Assembly: GCA_030278955.1 (NCBI GenBank)
Contig: JAOANR010000002.1
Span: 14,902,238 to 14,966,237, forward strand
Reading direction: 5' to 3'
Length of the DNA stretch: 64,000 nucleotides
Source of the DNA: Hygrophila difformis
Taxonomy: Eukaryota; Streptophyta; Magnoliopsida; Lamiales; Acanthaceae
Below the pieces are notes generated by a model, which searched no databases, was not told the origin of the DNA, and saw nothing but the letters and a program-made list of their open reading frames with translations. The position numbers were made by a program, and so were the translations under genes. This document shows, piece by piece, positions 42,445-53,464 of this stretch (the stretch's first letter is position 1; each line of letters starts with the position of its first letter).

Positions 42445-45400
42445 TTATGTCCCCATAACTGTGTCGGTATCGGTTTGGAATAATGTCGGGTAGTGTTCCC
42501 TCACATCGGATTCTACTTCCCACGTTGCCGTCTCACTTTCGTGGTTTGACCAAAGAACCTTGATCATTTTGACGGTTTTGTTCCTCGTTACTCGTTCCTT
42601 AGTGTCAAGAATACGCACTGGGACTTCTTCGTAAGTCAAGTCTTCATCGAGCTCAATTATCTCCGGTTGAAGTACATGTGTCGGGTCCGGCACATACTTC
42701 TTTAGTTGTGAGACATGGAAGACATTATGAACTCGATCTAATTGTGGCGGTAAAGCCAATCGGTAAGCTAAAGTTCCGACTCGTTCTAGAATTTCGTAAG
42801 GTCCTATATATCGAGGACTTAACTTTCATCGTTTGCCAAAGCGCATCACCCCCTTCATGGGTGATATCTTTAGCATGACCCTATCTCCCACTTGAAATTC
42901 TAGGTCTCGTCGTCTCACGTCGGCATAACTCTTTTGACGATCTTGTGCGGCTTTCATCTTCCCTTGGATCACTTTGATTTGTTGAGCCATGTCTTCGATA
43001 AGTTGTGGTCCCACTACCACGGACTTATCGTTTTCTTCCAAGCTCAACGGGCTTCGGCACTTTCGTCCAATGCCTCGAAAGGTGCCATGCCGATGCTAGC
43101 ATGGTAGCTATTATTATAGGAAAACTCAATTAAGGGTAAATGAGATTCCCAATTCCCTTTGAATTCCAACACGCATGCTCTCAGCATGTCTTCTAGTGTT
43201 TGGATTGTCCTTTCGGTTTGTCCATCCGTCATCGGGTGAAATGCGGTGCTCATTTTGATTTGAGTACCGAGAGATTTTTGTAACTCCGTCCAAAAATGAG
43301 AGACAAATCTACTATCTCTATCGGAAATGATATCATGTGGTACTCCATGTCGTCGTACCACATTATCAATGTAGGCTCGGGCTGGCCAATTGGTTCATAG
43401 TCCACGTGTCCTTCATCGGGATAAATATGGTTGTCTTCGTTAGCCTATCCACAATCACCCAAATCTTGTTCATGCCTTTAGGTGATCGGGGTAATCCCGA
43501 GACAAAGTCCATTGAGATGCTATCCCACTTCCAACTTGGAATCTCTAGTGGTTGCATCAATCCTAAGGGTTTATGTCGCACTGTCTTAACCTTTTGGCAG
43601 GTGAGACATCTCGCCACGAAGTTCGCCACTTCCTTCTTCATTCCCGGCCACCAATAGATCTTCTTCAGATCTTTGTATAGCTTGTCACCTCCGGGATGTA
43701 CGGAATATGGCGTGTTTTGCCCTTCCTACATCAACCTTTGTTTCAACTCGGCACATTTAAGGGGCACGCACCATCTCCCTTTAAAACGGATGCTTCCATC
43801 CTCGTGGACAGCAAATCCTATTGCCTTTCCTTCGGCAATATACCCTTTTATCTTCTCGAGTTTCGGGTCGCCCGGTTGAACGAGTCGAATCTCGTCCAAT
43901 ATTGGAGTTTCTACGACCATGGCATTGACCGTTTCTCTCACTGTGCCAGGATGCACCAGTTCTAACTCCAATCTTGCCAACTCCATGTACAATGCCGGCG
44001 GAATTACCAACGAGTTTGTCACGTGTTGGGTTTTCCGACTTAGGGCATCGGCTACCACATTCGCCTTCCCCTCGTGGTATGCTATCTCTAAATCGTAGTC
44101 TTTAATAAGTTCCAACCACCTTCGCTGTCTCAAATTCAACTCCTTCTGAGTGAATATATATTTCAAGCTCTTGTGGTCGGTGAACATTCGACACTTCCGC
44201 CCATAAAGATAATGTCTCCATATCTTTAGAGCGAAAACGACCGCTGCCAACTCCAGGTCATGTGTCGGATAATTCTCTTCATGAGGTTTTAGTTGGCGTG
44301 ATGCGTAGGCTACGACTCTCGAGTCTTGCATCAAGACACAACCTAAACCTTCCTTCGAAGCATCGCTGTAAACTTCGAAGTCACCATTCTCTGATGGTAG
44401 TGTTAATACGGGTGTGGTTGTGAGTCGTTTCTTCAGCTCTTGAAACGTAGTCTCACACGCTTCGGTCCACTCGTATTTTGCTCATTTCTTCAGTAGCTGG
44501 GTCAAAGGACGTGCAATCCTTGAAAAGTCCTTCACAAATCGGCTATAATACCCAGCCAATCCAAGGAAACTTCTTATCTCGGTTTGGCTCTTGGGGGTTG
44601 CCCATTCAGTTATGGCGGAGACTTTTGCCGGATCCACTGATACTCCATCAGCGGATACTATGTGTCCGAGAAAAGCCACTTCTTTCAGCCAGAAATCGCA
44701 TTTCGACAGCTTGCCGTACAGCTGATTTCTTCGCAAGATTCCTAACACTTGGTGTAAGTGTTGGGCATGCTCTTCCTCGCTCTTTGAGTAGATCAGGATG
44801 TCGTCGATGAACACTACGACGCACTGATCTAACAATTCTCGGAACACGCTGTTCATAGATCCATGTACATGGCCGGAGCATTTGTTAACCCGAAGGATAA
44901 CACTACGAACTCGTAATGGCCATATCGCGTTCGAAATGCCGTCTTCGGAATGTCCTTCTCGGCGATCCTCAATTGATGATACCCGGATCGTAAATCGATC
45001 TTCGAGAATACTGAAGCTCCCTTCAATTGATCAAACAGATCCTCTATTCTCGGTAGGGGGTATTTATTCTTGATGGTCACTTGGTTTAATCCCCGATAAT
45101 CTATGCAAAGACGTAGTCCTCCGTCTTTCTTCTTGACAAATAAAATCGGTGCTCCCCAAGGGGACGTACTCGGTCTTATGTAACCTTTTCCTAATAGTTC
45201 CTCGAGTTGTTCCTTTAACTCCTTCATTTCCTGTGGTGCCATCCGGTACGGAGCTTTTGAGACAGGCTCTGTCCCCGGAATGAGATCTATAGTGAATTCA
45301 AGATCTCTCTCAGGTGGCATGCCCGGAACGTCCTCAGGGAACACGTCCGGGTATTCTCTTACCACTGGTATGCTATCAACCTTGTTTCCTTCTGCCTCAA

Positions 45401-46688
45401 GGTTGTGCACATAACACGCATATAGTTCGTACCCCTTACGCATCAAGTTACTTAGTTTAAGTGCACTAACGATTTTGTTACTCTTCTTAGGGGGCTGAGA
45501 GTAAAAGATAACTCTCTTTCCCCTACTTTTTGACAAGGTGATCTTTTGCTTTTGGCATTCGATCACCGCCTTATACTGGGATAACCAATCCATCCCCAGT
45601 ATGATGTCAAAGTCTCTTAAGTTAAATTCTACTAAGTTCGCGAAGAATTCTACGTTCTTTATCACTATAGGAATTCCGTTATATCGTTTAGAGCAAGACA
45701 CTACTTCTTCAGAAGGCAATTGAATTCTTAAGCTAATTCTCTCGCACTTAGGTAGATCTAACTCAGGCACTATCCTTGATGCTATAATTGAGCAACTAGC
45801 TCCAGAATCAAACAGAATTCTAAGGGGCGTATTCAAAACATAAAATGTACCTGCCATCACTTCTCCTTGCGCAGGTACGTCCGCTTGATTTACCACGTTC
45901 AGCCTCCCCATAGGGCGTCCCTGATTGCCCTGCTGATTCGCATTCGGCTGCTGATTTTGTTGCTGGTTTTGATTCTGAGGGGGCGGAGGTCGTTGGTTCT
46001 GGTTCTGGTTCTGTGGCCTATTTTGAGGGGGTCTGTACCCTTGGTTATTCCCGTTTCGCCCGTTTTGATTTTGAGGCTGTTCTTGCCCCGTGACCAAATC
46101 GTCCCTCCTTGTTATGTTCTCGAGCCTAGTCCGGCAATCCCGTCGAACGTGACCCATTCGACCGCATCGGTAACAGGCGCCTTGTTGCGGGCATCCCCTT
46201 GCCAGATGGGGTCGTCCACATCTCGGGCAAGGCGGTACCGGATCTTCTTGGTTGAACCTCCTCCCAGTGTTGTTTTGTTGGGGCCTATTCGACCCTCTGC
46301 ACTGTTCGTTCCTTCCCGTGTTGTTCTCGTTTCTCGAGTCTCGGCTTCTCTTGTCTTGGGGACCCCTGCTGGACTCCCCACTCACCTTTCTCTTCAGCTG
46401 CTGCACACGCGCTACCGCCACATTGCGGTCGTACACAGCTTGCAAATCGGGGTAGTGTACCCCCGCGATCACCTCGCGCACAGACAGGCTCAGTCCCATC
46501 TCGAACTTCTGTGCCTTTTCCGCATCGGTAGGCACTAGCCTTGGTGCGAACCGCACCAGCTCCTTGAAGCGTGTGTAATATTCTTGCACCGTTTGGCCTC
46601 CTTGCTTCAGTGACAGGAACTCTTCGTACATGGCAGCTTTAGTACTCAAGGGATAGAATCGATCCCTGAGTAGTTCCATCATCTCCAT
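42445..46688 (-). pseudogene. pol: gag C-terminus and pol of element E
   Basis: The longest segment (46688-44853, 611 codons) carries the gag domain end, two zinc knuckles ([27 protein letters not shown], about 46145-46230), a Gln/Asn-rich linker, the protease with intact LFDSGASC (about 45805) and [10 protein letters not shown], and RT up to NAPAMYMDL. One base is then missing; RT continues at 44856 with [14 protein letters not shown] at about 44482 for a glycine. RNase H ([10 protein letters not shown], about 44190), TAG at 43726, integrase zinc finger and core ([24 protein letters not shown], 43640-43080) with frameshifts near 43370 and 43045, GPY/F region with another break (about 42826), and chromodomain-like end WSNHESETATWEVESD. 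It is the most complete reference for this family in the window, yet not translatable as one polyprotein. Confidence 0.92.
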
Positions 46689-47168
46689 CCACGAGTAGGG
46701 CTCGTCATCTTCAGTCAGTTTGGCCTGCGTCGCCTACCACCAGTCGTCAGCTTCTCCTCCCAAGTAGTATGAGGCGACATGCACTCTTTCTCCTTCCGGA
46801 CATTTAACTGCTCCCAGCAGCTTGTCGAAGGTCCGGATCCACTCTTCCAGTTTAGCTGGATCCTCCTCACCAGCATAGGGGGGCGGCTGGTAAGGATTCA
46901 CCATTGCCAGGTAGTTAGGGCGAGCTTGGGGCGGAGGTACCGCCGCAGCTTGACCCTGGTTGACTTGCGCGTTCCCGAGCGCAATCAACACTTCCTCTAT
47001 CGTCCTAAGACGATCGCCCACATTGTTCGGTGCGGGGGCGTCCTGCGCACCTTGGGGCTGTTCCACCCCAGGTTGAATCGGTTCCGTGACGTTTGGTAGT
47101 GTCTCAGTAGGAGTTTCGGTAGTAGTTTGGGGAGCGGTTTGAGTCCTTCCTCTTCCTCTGGGTGCCAT
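46689..47168 (-). pseudogene. gag: gag N-terminal part of element E (one nonsense codon)
   Basis: ATG at 47168 opens MAPRGRGRTQTAPQTTTETP. The frame contains RLRTIEEVLIALGNAQVNQG and EDPAKLEEWIRTFDKLLGAV, then a TAG at 46734 for a glutamine in GEADDWW. Downstream of it the frame is open again and joins the 46688 segment. Same length and order as gag of D. Confidence 0.88.
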
Positions 47169-47425
47169 TCTGGTACAAAAAGGATAGATTAGGACTTTGT
47201 GAATTTAGCATATAGTCTAAGCAATTTCCTATAAACGTATATGTGTTTTATGATTTAGCACGTGGTGCTCGATTGAACTAAGAAGCGTCGTACGCTTCGG
47301 GGTTTTTATTCTTATTTCAATTTTTTTTTTCATAAATAAATCGGGCATTTTATTTCCTCAAAAGAAATTTTTATTACAAAAGTAGAAATATTTTCCTAGC
47401 AAAATAGTATCTAACAATAGAATCT
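47169..47425 (-). other. Spacer between the 111-codon ORF and gag of E
   Basis: AT-rich 257 bp with no ORF. It contains CCCGAAGCGTACGACGCTTC, including GAAGCG-TACGA-CGCTTC as a perfect 6 bp stem-loop, and GCACCACGTGC, which holds the palindrome CACGTG. Confidence 0.7.
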
Positions 47426-47761
47426 CTAGTGTCTCATAACGTCCTCCGGTGGGGTAGCAGGATCTTCCTCCGGATCTTCCTCCTCCGAACTTGGCGGCAG
47501 TAGCTCGTCAAAGATAGTGTTCAAGTCTTGCCCGTGGGCATCGATGTATTCCTTTAGTATCAAGTTTTGTGTAGTGAGGGTTTGGACTTGGCGTTCGAGT
47601 TGGTTTATGCGGTGATGATCCGCCTCTCTCGAGTTGCCCATGTGGCGTAAATTGGCCTCCAATTGAGCCATACGGTACTTCATTTGCTCTAGGGTTTGGT
47701 GGGAATCAAGATGAACGCTCATCATCCTGACCATCAATTGCATCATGTCTTGACTAGCCAT
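47426..47761 (-). CDS. 111-codon coiled-coil ORF upstream of gag in element E
   Basis: An intact ORF lies in the leader, 362 bp after the PBS and 257 bp before the gag ATG. It starts MASQDMMQLMVRMMSVHLDS. Residues 22-42 and 52-73 look like coiled coils; in the second, I52, L55, V59, L62, N66, L69 and I73 occupy perfect heptad a/d positions. The C-terminus is acidic and proline-rich (residues 87-107, SSEEEDPEED core). No signal peptide or membrane segment. It is unbroken although gag-pol of the same element has at least six breaks. I do not recognise a family. Ogre/Tat elements have an ORF before gag, but much longer and in another clade. It could be an accessory protein, an upstream ORF that tunes gag translation, or a captured fragment. 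Confidence 0.55.
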   Translation of the reverse strand: MASQDMMQLMVRMMSVHLDSHQTLEQMKYRMAQLEANLRHMGNSREADHHRINQLERQVQTLTTQNLILKEYIDAHGQDLNTIFDELLPPSSEEEDPEEDPATPPEDVMRH

Positions 47762-47789
47762 CTAGCGCAAGCAAGAGATCTAAGTTAAT

Positions 47790-47905
47790 ATTCGCCAAGA
47801 TTCAAAGTTCAATTCGCCAAGATTCTAGGTTCAATTCGCCAAGAGTCTAAGTTCAAGTTTGCCAAGATTCTAAGTTCAATTCGCCAAGATTCTAGGTTCA
47901 CAGAA
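47790..47905. repeat. Tandem repeat in the leader of E (about 24 bp, 5 units)
   Basis: AATTCGCCAAGATTCTAGGTTC and variants follow one another five times, immediately upstream (in element orientation) of the 111-codon ORF. Confidence 0.88.
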
Positions 47906-48104
47906 GAGATGCAATATGCAAATGCAAATGATTGATTCCCCCAAAAATAATAATTTAATGCACCACGTATATATATATTTTTCCATGGATTTTAAAATAA
48001 AAAATTTTTCCATGGAATTAATACTTTAAGATTTAAAATAATAGTCAAAATACTAATAATAGTTTAAAAATAATAATGGTTTAAAAATAGTAGTTTAAAA
48101 ATAG

Positions 48105-48120
48105 CCGGGCTCTGATACCA
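48105..48120 (-). other. Primer-binding site of element E
   Basis: Minus strand TGGTATCAGAGCCCGG, three bases inside the LTR; initiator tRNA-Met type. Confidence 0.93.
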
Positions 48121-48123
48121 ACT

Positions 48124-50710
48124 TGTAACACCCCAGTTTTTGGTCACCCAGGTCGGGATGTCACCGCCACATCTCCCTAGTAAGACACGGTTTCTCCGAG
48201 CTTACTAAAGAGATGCAAGGCTAGGTATTGCAGTATTTAAAAATATTTAAATCATTCAAAATAGCCCATACAATATAATTCGAAAATAATAATAGCATAG
48301 CGCAGCGGAAATATTTGGTTTAGTACAGTATCGCAGCGGAAAATATAAATAGGTCCGACATGGCCAAAACACGGGTTAAACAGGCCCGTTCATAATATAG
48401 TCTAAAGTACGAATTTAAAAGCAAAATAACATTTCCCAAAATCCCATGCATGAATCGTGCTCACACATGCTCATTCCACATATTCTGTAAGAAAAGGAAT
48501 AAAAACGGTTTTGGTCAGCAAACTTGCTGAGTAAGTTAACACATGCATGATCGTAGGGTTTAAAAGCCATTAATTTAATAATTAACTAAAAGCATGATAA
48601 TAACATAATATTCGATTTAATCTAATCACCTATCCAATAGCATGATTTAGTTCAGGCTCTATTTAATAACACATATCGCATGGTTTAGAATAATAGCCAT
48701 AACTTAAATACAACAGTTAAATAATTTAATTGGACAACAACATAATTTAATCTAATTTAATTTAATTTAATATCCCCATTACATCCCCGATTCAGTATTT
48801 CAAAGTTTCACGATAGCATCGCGATGTCAACAAGTTCAGCCGGTAGCTCGGCGGCCGCAACCGTATCAGCCATACCCAGTACCACTCCGGAGCCTCGGGA
48901 AACCCATGTGGATATTCACGAGAGTGTAGGCTCTATATTTCGCCGTTTTGGCAATATCACATTTCAAGTTTAGCGCGCGGGGTCACCATCGTCCATTAAG
49001 GCACGAAGTGAAGCAGTTAGGGGGCACCCAGCAGAGCACTCACCCCTAATTTTAATTTATCAAGTTTGTAAGGGGATTTAATTTTTAAAATCTGATTTCA
49101 ATTTGTTCTTTTCAAAAATCATATTTCATCTCATTTCAACCCTAAAGGTTAAATCCATGTTTCAAAAAGATTTCAAGATTTTGTTTCTGGTAAACCACGG
49201 TTTACTCTAAAATTCGTCTAAAATTAGATTTAATTCCAAAAATTATAAAATTTCACGACTGACTCAGAAACGTCGAGATCTACAACTTTCGTGTTTTAGC
49301 TTTTTCAATCCAAGATATCTAAACAGGTCAAAATCACCAATTTTCGCAGAAGAACAATCCTGTCCGAATTCAATGTATCACAGTTTAAAGATTTCGAATT
49401 CTACCATAGCAATTCAATTCCAAATTTGATGAAATTTTACAGAGATCATCTTAAGACCATTATCTACGACTTTCATGTTCGGCCAAAGATCTAAATCGGT
49501 CTGGATCCTATGTCAAAAGCGTGATCAAGATCAAACCTAAGTTCTGTCAAGAATTTCAAGATCTAGATTCAAGCAGTTCGGTTTCGGTTGGTTTTAACCT
49601 AACAAATCATCTCTAAAAATTCTCAAAACTTTACAGCAGATAGATCTAAATCTTAGGAACGTTTTTTTTTGTGTTTTAAGTTTTTCCGTTTGAAGTCGTT
49701 TTAAGGTTCGGAAAAATTCATCAAATCTGTTGCGTCGGTAGAAAACAAAAGTTGACAGATTTACGGTTTCTTTGTTAAATCTTTTAGTTTCGAATGTTTT
49801 AAAACTTTCCAAAACTATGTAAGAGTTAACTTACAGAGTTGTGAACGTCTGGGATCGTCTATTTCGAAGGCGTGGCTTCCAGTCCACCGTTTCTCCTCTC
49901 CGTTCGTCGGGTTCTACGATCTAGATCCAATACGGGGTGTAGAAGAGAAAAGAAGAAGATTAGGATTCGTTTTCGAATCGTATATAGAACAAGGATTGGA
50001 TCGAGACTTACCACAACTATGGAGATCTTAGAATTTTCGTCCAACAGTATTCGCCTTGGTTTTGTGCCTCCGACGACTCCGGATTTAGGGTTTCGAATGT
50101 GTAGAGAGTTGTAGGGTTTTGTAAAAGTATTCGGAGCTCCTAGGAGGTCTTATTTATAGATATCTAAGACCTAGGGCGTCCCAGATCTGACCCTAAGGGT
50201 CTTGGGTCGAGAGACATTCAACCAAAAGTCGAAAAATCCGCGTTCGGGCGAGAGATTCGCGCAACGGGCGAATTTGTCATGTGGCGCGGGGTTGGCGCGC
50301 CCTTCCCATGATTAGCGCGCGGTCAGCGTGCGGCTAGCGCCTGGACTCCGGTCCGGGCGGGTCGTGCGATCTGTCGTGCTTTTCCGCCTTCCTTCCGGGT
50401 TTCTATCCCTCTATCCTCCCGGATTCCAATTTCCGGACTCACCTCGGGTTTCTATTTCATGTTGTTATTCCTTTCGGATCAAATGTTACGTTTTGGCTCG
50501 AATTCTCGAGTTCATTTATTCTCGGGTCGGGTACTCGTGTAACGACTTATTTAACTTTATTTAATTTCTTTTGTTTAATTCTCATTTCTTCTATATTTAT
50601 TTATTTAATGTATTTACTGATTTATTTGTTTATTTATTTATTTATTATATTTATTTATTTATTTATTGAATTTATTATTTATTTATGTTGTAAAATTCTC
50701 GGGTATTACA
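48124..50710 (-). repeat. 5' LTR of element E
   Basis: 2587 bp. TATA box (reverse) at 50151-50158. Candidate intron on the minus strand from 49834 (GTAAGTTAAC) to 48485 (TTCTTACAG), 1350 nt. GCCGG-TAGCTCGGC stem-loop block at 48838-48856. Confidence 0.93.
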
Positions 50711-51576
50711 CTGACTCCCCTGCCCGTGCCCGTGATGTTAATGAGCTTCACAAATGTCAAATCCTGAAAAAGTGAGTAAGTAACATTTATCAGCACACCG
50801 GCTGAGTAAATAAATTTTTATCCCTTGGACAAAAATAATTAACTACGACTCAACAGTAAATGGCATGTCAAAACAGTTGCAATAATTCAATCCACATGTA
50901 GCTCAACTATGATGCCTACACCCAGGGTATCTCATAGGACCTAGCATGCCCTCATAATGACCGAAGTCAAAATATGAGTACACAAGGATGGCCCTACCTT
51001 GCGATCTAGAAAATGACTGTGAGACCCTTGGTCAAACGCAATCCTGTTCATGGGGATCCCTTGGATAACCCACGAAATATCTCACGAAGATATCCACCTC
51101 TGGGGTATATCTCGCATAATATTCAATATTCACATGCCACACACTGAAATTTCACTTTTCACATGCATGGCCTAGCCCCAAAATTAATTTAAACACATAA
51201 TTGGGCAATACCTCTGCATAAATAAATTGCATGAATAAACCCTAACATTATTAAAACACGAAGGTATTTAGACATGCAAAAATTTAATCCTACGACAAAG
51301 CCCGTAGAATAAAAATTTACTTACAGTTTCTTCCGTAAAGATAGCAAATTAAAATGTACAGCACTCTCTCTTTTTTTTACTGCTCTTTCTCTCTCTTGCC
51401 CTAACACTCTATATACCAGGTACGTACTCCCTTTTCTCTCTATAGTGCTCACAAGTGTTGCTGGTACTAATTTGAGGCTTCAAAGCCGTATTTTTAGGGG
51501 AAGCCAATACTCACATTATTTCTTTAATCCTAATATAGAGTAGCTATGCTGACTATGAGCAGCTAGAACATAGGCT

Positions 51577-52169
51577 TGGAGAAAATAATCTAGTTGATTT
51601 GAGAAATATATTTTTCAAGGAAGAAAAATACCTTATCAAATAATGCTTGACAATAGTATTCTGTTAGTTAGGTATTATTTCTCTAACAATATATAATTAA
51701 ATTTATGATCAATACAAAGTTATTAGTAACCAATTTGTAGTAATATTAGACTTATGATTTCATTTTTCTTTTATACAACTATGCTTAATCAAGGCACGTT
51801 AGAAGAATAATGATAAATGAATTCATAGTAGAAGTTGTCTGGATCTTAAAAATAATATATGTGGAGGACGACATTGACAAGAAATAGGAATATTAAGAGG
51901 TAATAATACTAATTTGGGAATTTAGAAAAATAAAAATATAAAAAAAATTAACTAATTAAAAATATGCACAAGTTACACGTAACACATATGAAGATAAATG
52001 AATTGATTTGTAATTTAATAAACATACCAAGATTATTCAGCAGATGAACAAAGTTACGTGTAAAACAAAGATATATGCATACTTTACCATGCATGTACGT
52101 GTGAGCTATTCAACATAAGGGTGGATATGAATTTCTACGCGCTTCATCATCAAATATGCCAGCAATGAG
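51577..52169. other. Central spacer of palindrome P
   Basis: AT-rich 593 bp without ORF, RNA gene or recognisable element; it separates the two inverted arms. Confidence 0.7.
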
Positions 52170-52249
52170 AGCCTATGTTCTAGCTGCTCATAGTCAGCAT
52201 AGCTACTCTATATTAGGATTAAAGAAATAATGTGAGTATTGGCTTCCCC

Positions 52250-52257
52250 TATAAATA
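52250..52257 (+). promoter_or_regulatory. TATA box of the right arm of P
   Basis: CCCC-TATAAATA-CGG. The mirror copy in the left arm (51489-51496) reads TAAAAATA on the minus strand, so it is mutated at one base. Confidence 0.7.
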
Positions 52258-53338
52258 CGGCTTTGAAGCCTCAAATTAGTACCAGCAACACTTGTGAGCA
52301 CTATAGAGAGAAAAGGGAGTGCGTACCTGGTATATAGAGTGTTAGGGCAAGAGAGAGAAAGAGCAGTAAAAAAAAGAGAGAGTGCTGTACATTTTAATTT
52401 GCTATCTCTACGGAAGAAACTTTAAGTAAATTTTTATTCTACTGGCTTTGTCGTAGGATTAAATTTTTGCATGTCTAAATACCTTCGTGTTTTAATAATG
52501 TTAGGGTTTATTCATGCAATTTATTTATGCAGAGGTATTGCCCAATTATGTGTTTAAATTAATTTTGGGGCTAGGCCATGCATGTGAAAAGTGAAATTTC
52601 AGTGTGTGGCATGTGAATTATTGAATATTATGCGAGATATACCCCAGAGGTGGATATCTTCGTGAGATATTTCGTGGGTTATCCAAGGGATCCCCATGAA
52701 CAGGATTGTGTTTGACCAAGGGTCTCACAGTCATTTTCTAGATCGCAAGGTAGGGCCATCCTTGTGTACTCATATTTTGACTTCAGTCATTATGAGGGCA
52801 TGCTAGGTCCTATGAGATACCCCGGGTGTAGGAATCATAGTTGAGCTACATGTGGATTGAATTATTGCAACTGTTTTGACATGTCATTTACTGTTGAGTC
52901 GTAGTTAATTATTTTTGTCCAAGGGATAAAAATTTATTTACTCAGCCGGTGTGCTGATAAATGTTACTTACTCACTTTTTCAGGATTTGACATGTGTGAA
53001 GCTCATTAACATCACGGGCACGGGCAGGGGAGTCAGTATCGTTTTACAAGTGGTTATTTTAAATAATATTTTACTTGTAGTAAGGTTGTCGTTTTAATAG
53101 TTGGTCGCAGTTATTGTAATTTTAAACTTTGATATTTTGCTAAATTAAATATATTTTGAAATTTAGTTAATAGTTTAAATTAATGTTTGTAACTATTTTA
53201 AATAGCCTTAGCACTTTTAATTAAGTTAGCCGAGGCAAGGTCAAGGCGAGCTTAATTGGAAGTGTGGCGGTAACAACCCCGCTTTCCTATTGGTAACTTC
53301 CGCTGTGATTTTTAAGATAGGAAAATGGGGGTGTTACA

Positions 53339-53380
53339 ACAGCCTAGCAGTTCACTGTGGGGAGCACTGGTCATTTTTTA
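53339..53380 (+). pseudogene. Continuation of RT of element G
   Basis: CAG then CCT AGC AGT encodes PSSSLWGALV, which follows directly on the KGYIQ end at 39340 (counterpart of [10 protein letters not shown] in D and E). It stops after about 40 bases at a join to LTR-like sequence. Confidence 0.8.
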
Positions 53381-53464
53381 TCTTCTCGAATTTATTTCGG
53401 TGTTTATTCGGATTAAGGATTTAATTTCGTTCTTTCGAACTTAATTAAGTTCTCGGGTATTACA
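53381..53464 (-). mobile_element. LTR end fragment, minus strand
   Basis: About 85 bp ending TTCTCGGGTATTACA, the U3-side end of a minus-strand LTR. The other end is lost at the join with RT of G. Confidence 0.6.

Larger units (their letters stand above)
39648..50710 (-). mobile_element. Full-length autonomous chromovirus E, TSD CTGAC
   Basis: 11063 bp on the minus strand, flanked by CTGAC (39643-39647; 50711-50715). LTRs at 48124-50710 (5') and 39648-42221 (3'), PBS, leader, a 111-codon ORF, gag, pol, polypurine tract. All parts are present but the coding frame carries several stops and frameshifts. The LTRs differ by visible substitutions and indels (2574 versus 2587 bp), so it is older than the noncoding element at 2574-10183 and younger than P, which it interrupts. 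Confidence 0.95.
50711..53338. mobile_element. Palindromic LTR-derived element P: rest of left arm, spacer, right arm
   Basis: After the second CTGAC (50711-50715), 50716-51576 continues the left arm. A 593 bp spacer (51577-52169) follows, then the right arm 52170-53338, ending GGGGGTGTTACA. Arms are 1168 and 1169 bp and nearly identical in inverted orientation. Each arm reads outward like the promoter-to-U5 part of a gypsy LTR: TATAAATA, a stem-loop-free middle, TTACTCAGCCGG..GTGCTGATAA, TTTTTCAG, TTCCGCTG near the end, and a GTGTGGCGGTAACAACCCC block before the terminus. Without E it is 2930 bp. It sits in RT of element G; the flanks are CAG on the left and (A)CAG on the right, so there is no clear 5 bp duplication. 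No coding capacity. Confidence 0.88.

Noticed and set aside
53338..53345. Classic DNA-transposon explanation of P (PIF or CACTA with 3 bp duplications)
   Set aside because: Termini TGTAACACCCCC are not CACTA or PIF ends, and the arms carry LTR landmarks. The repeated CAG alone is too weak.
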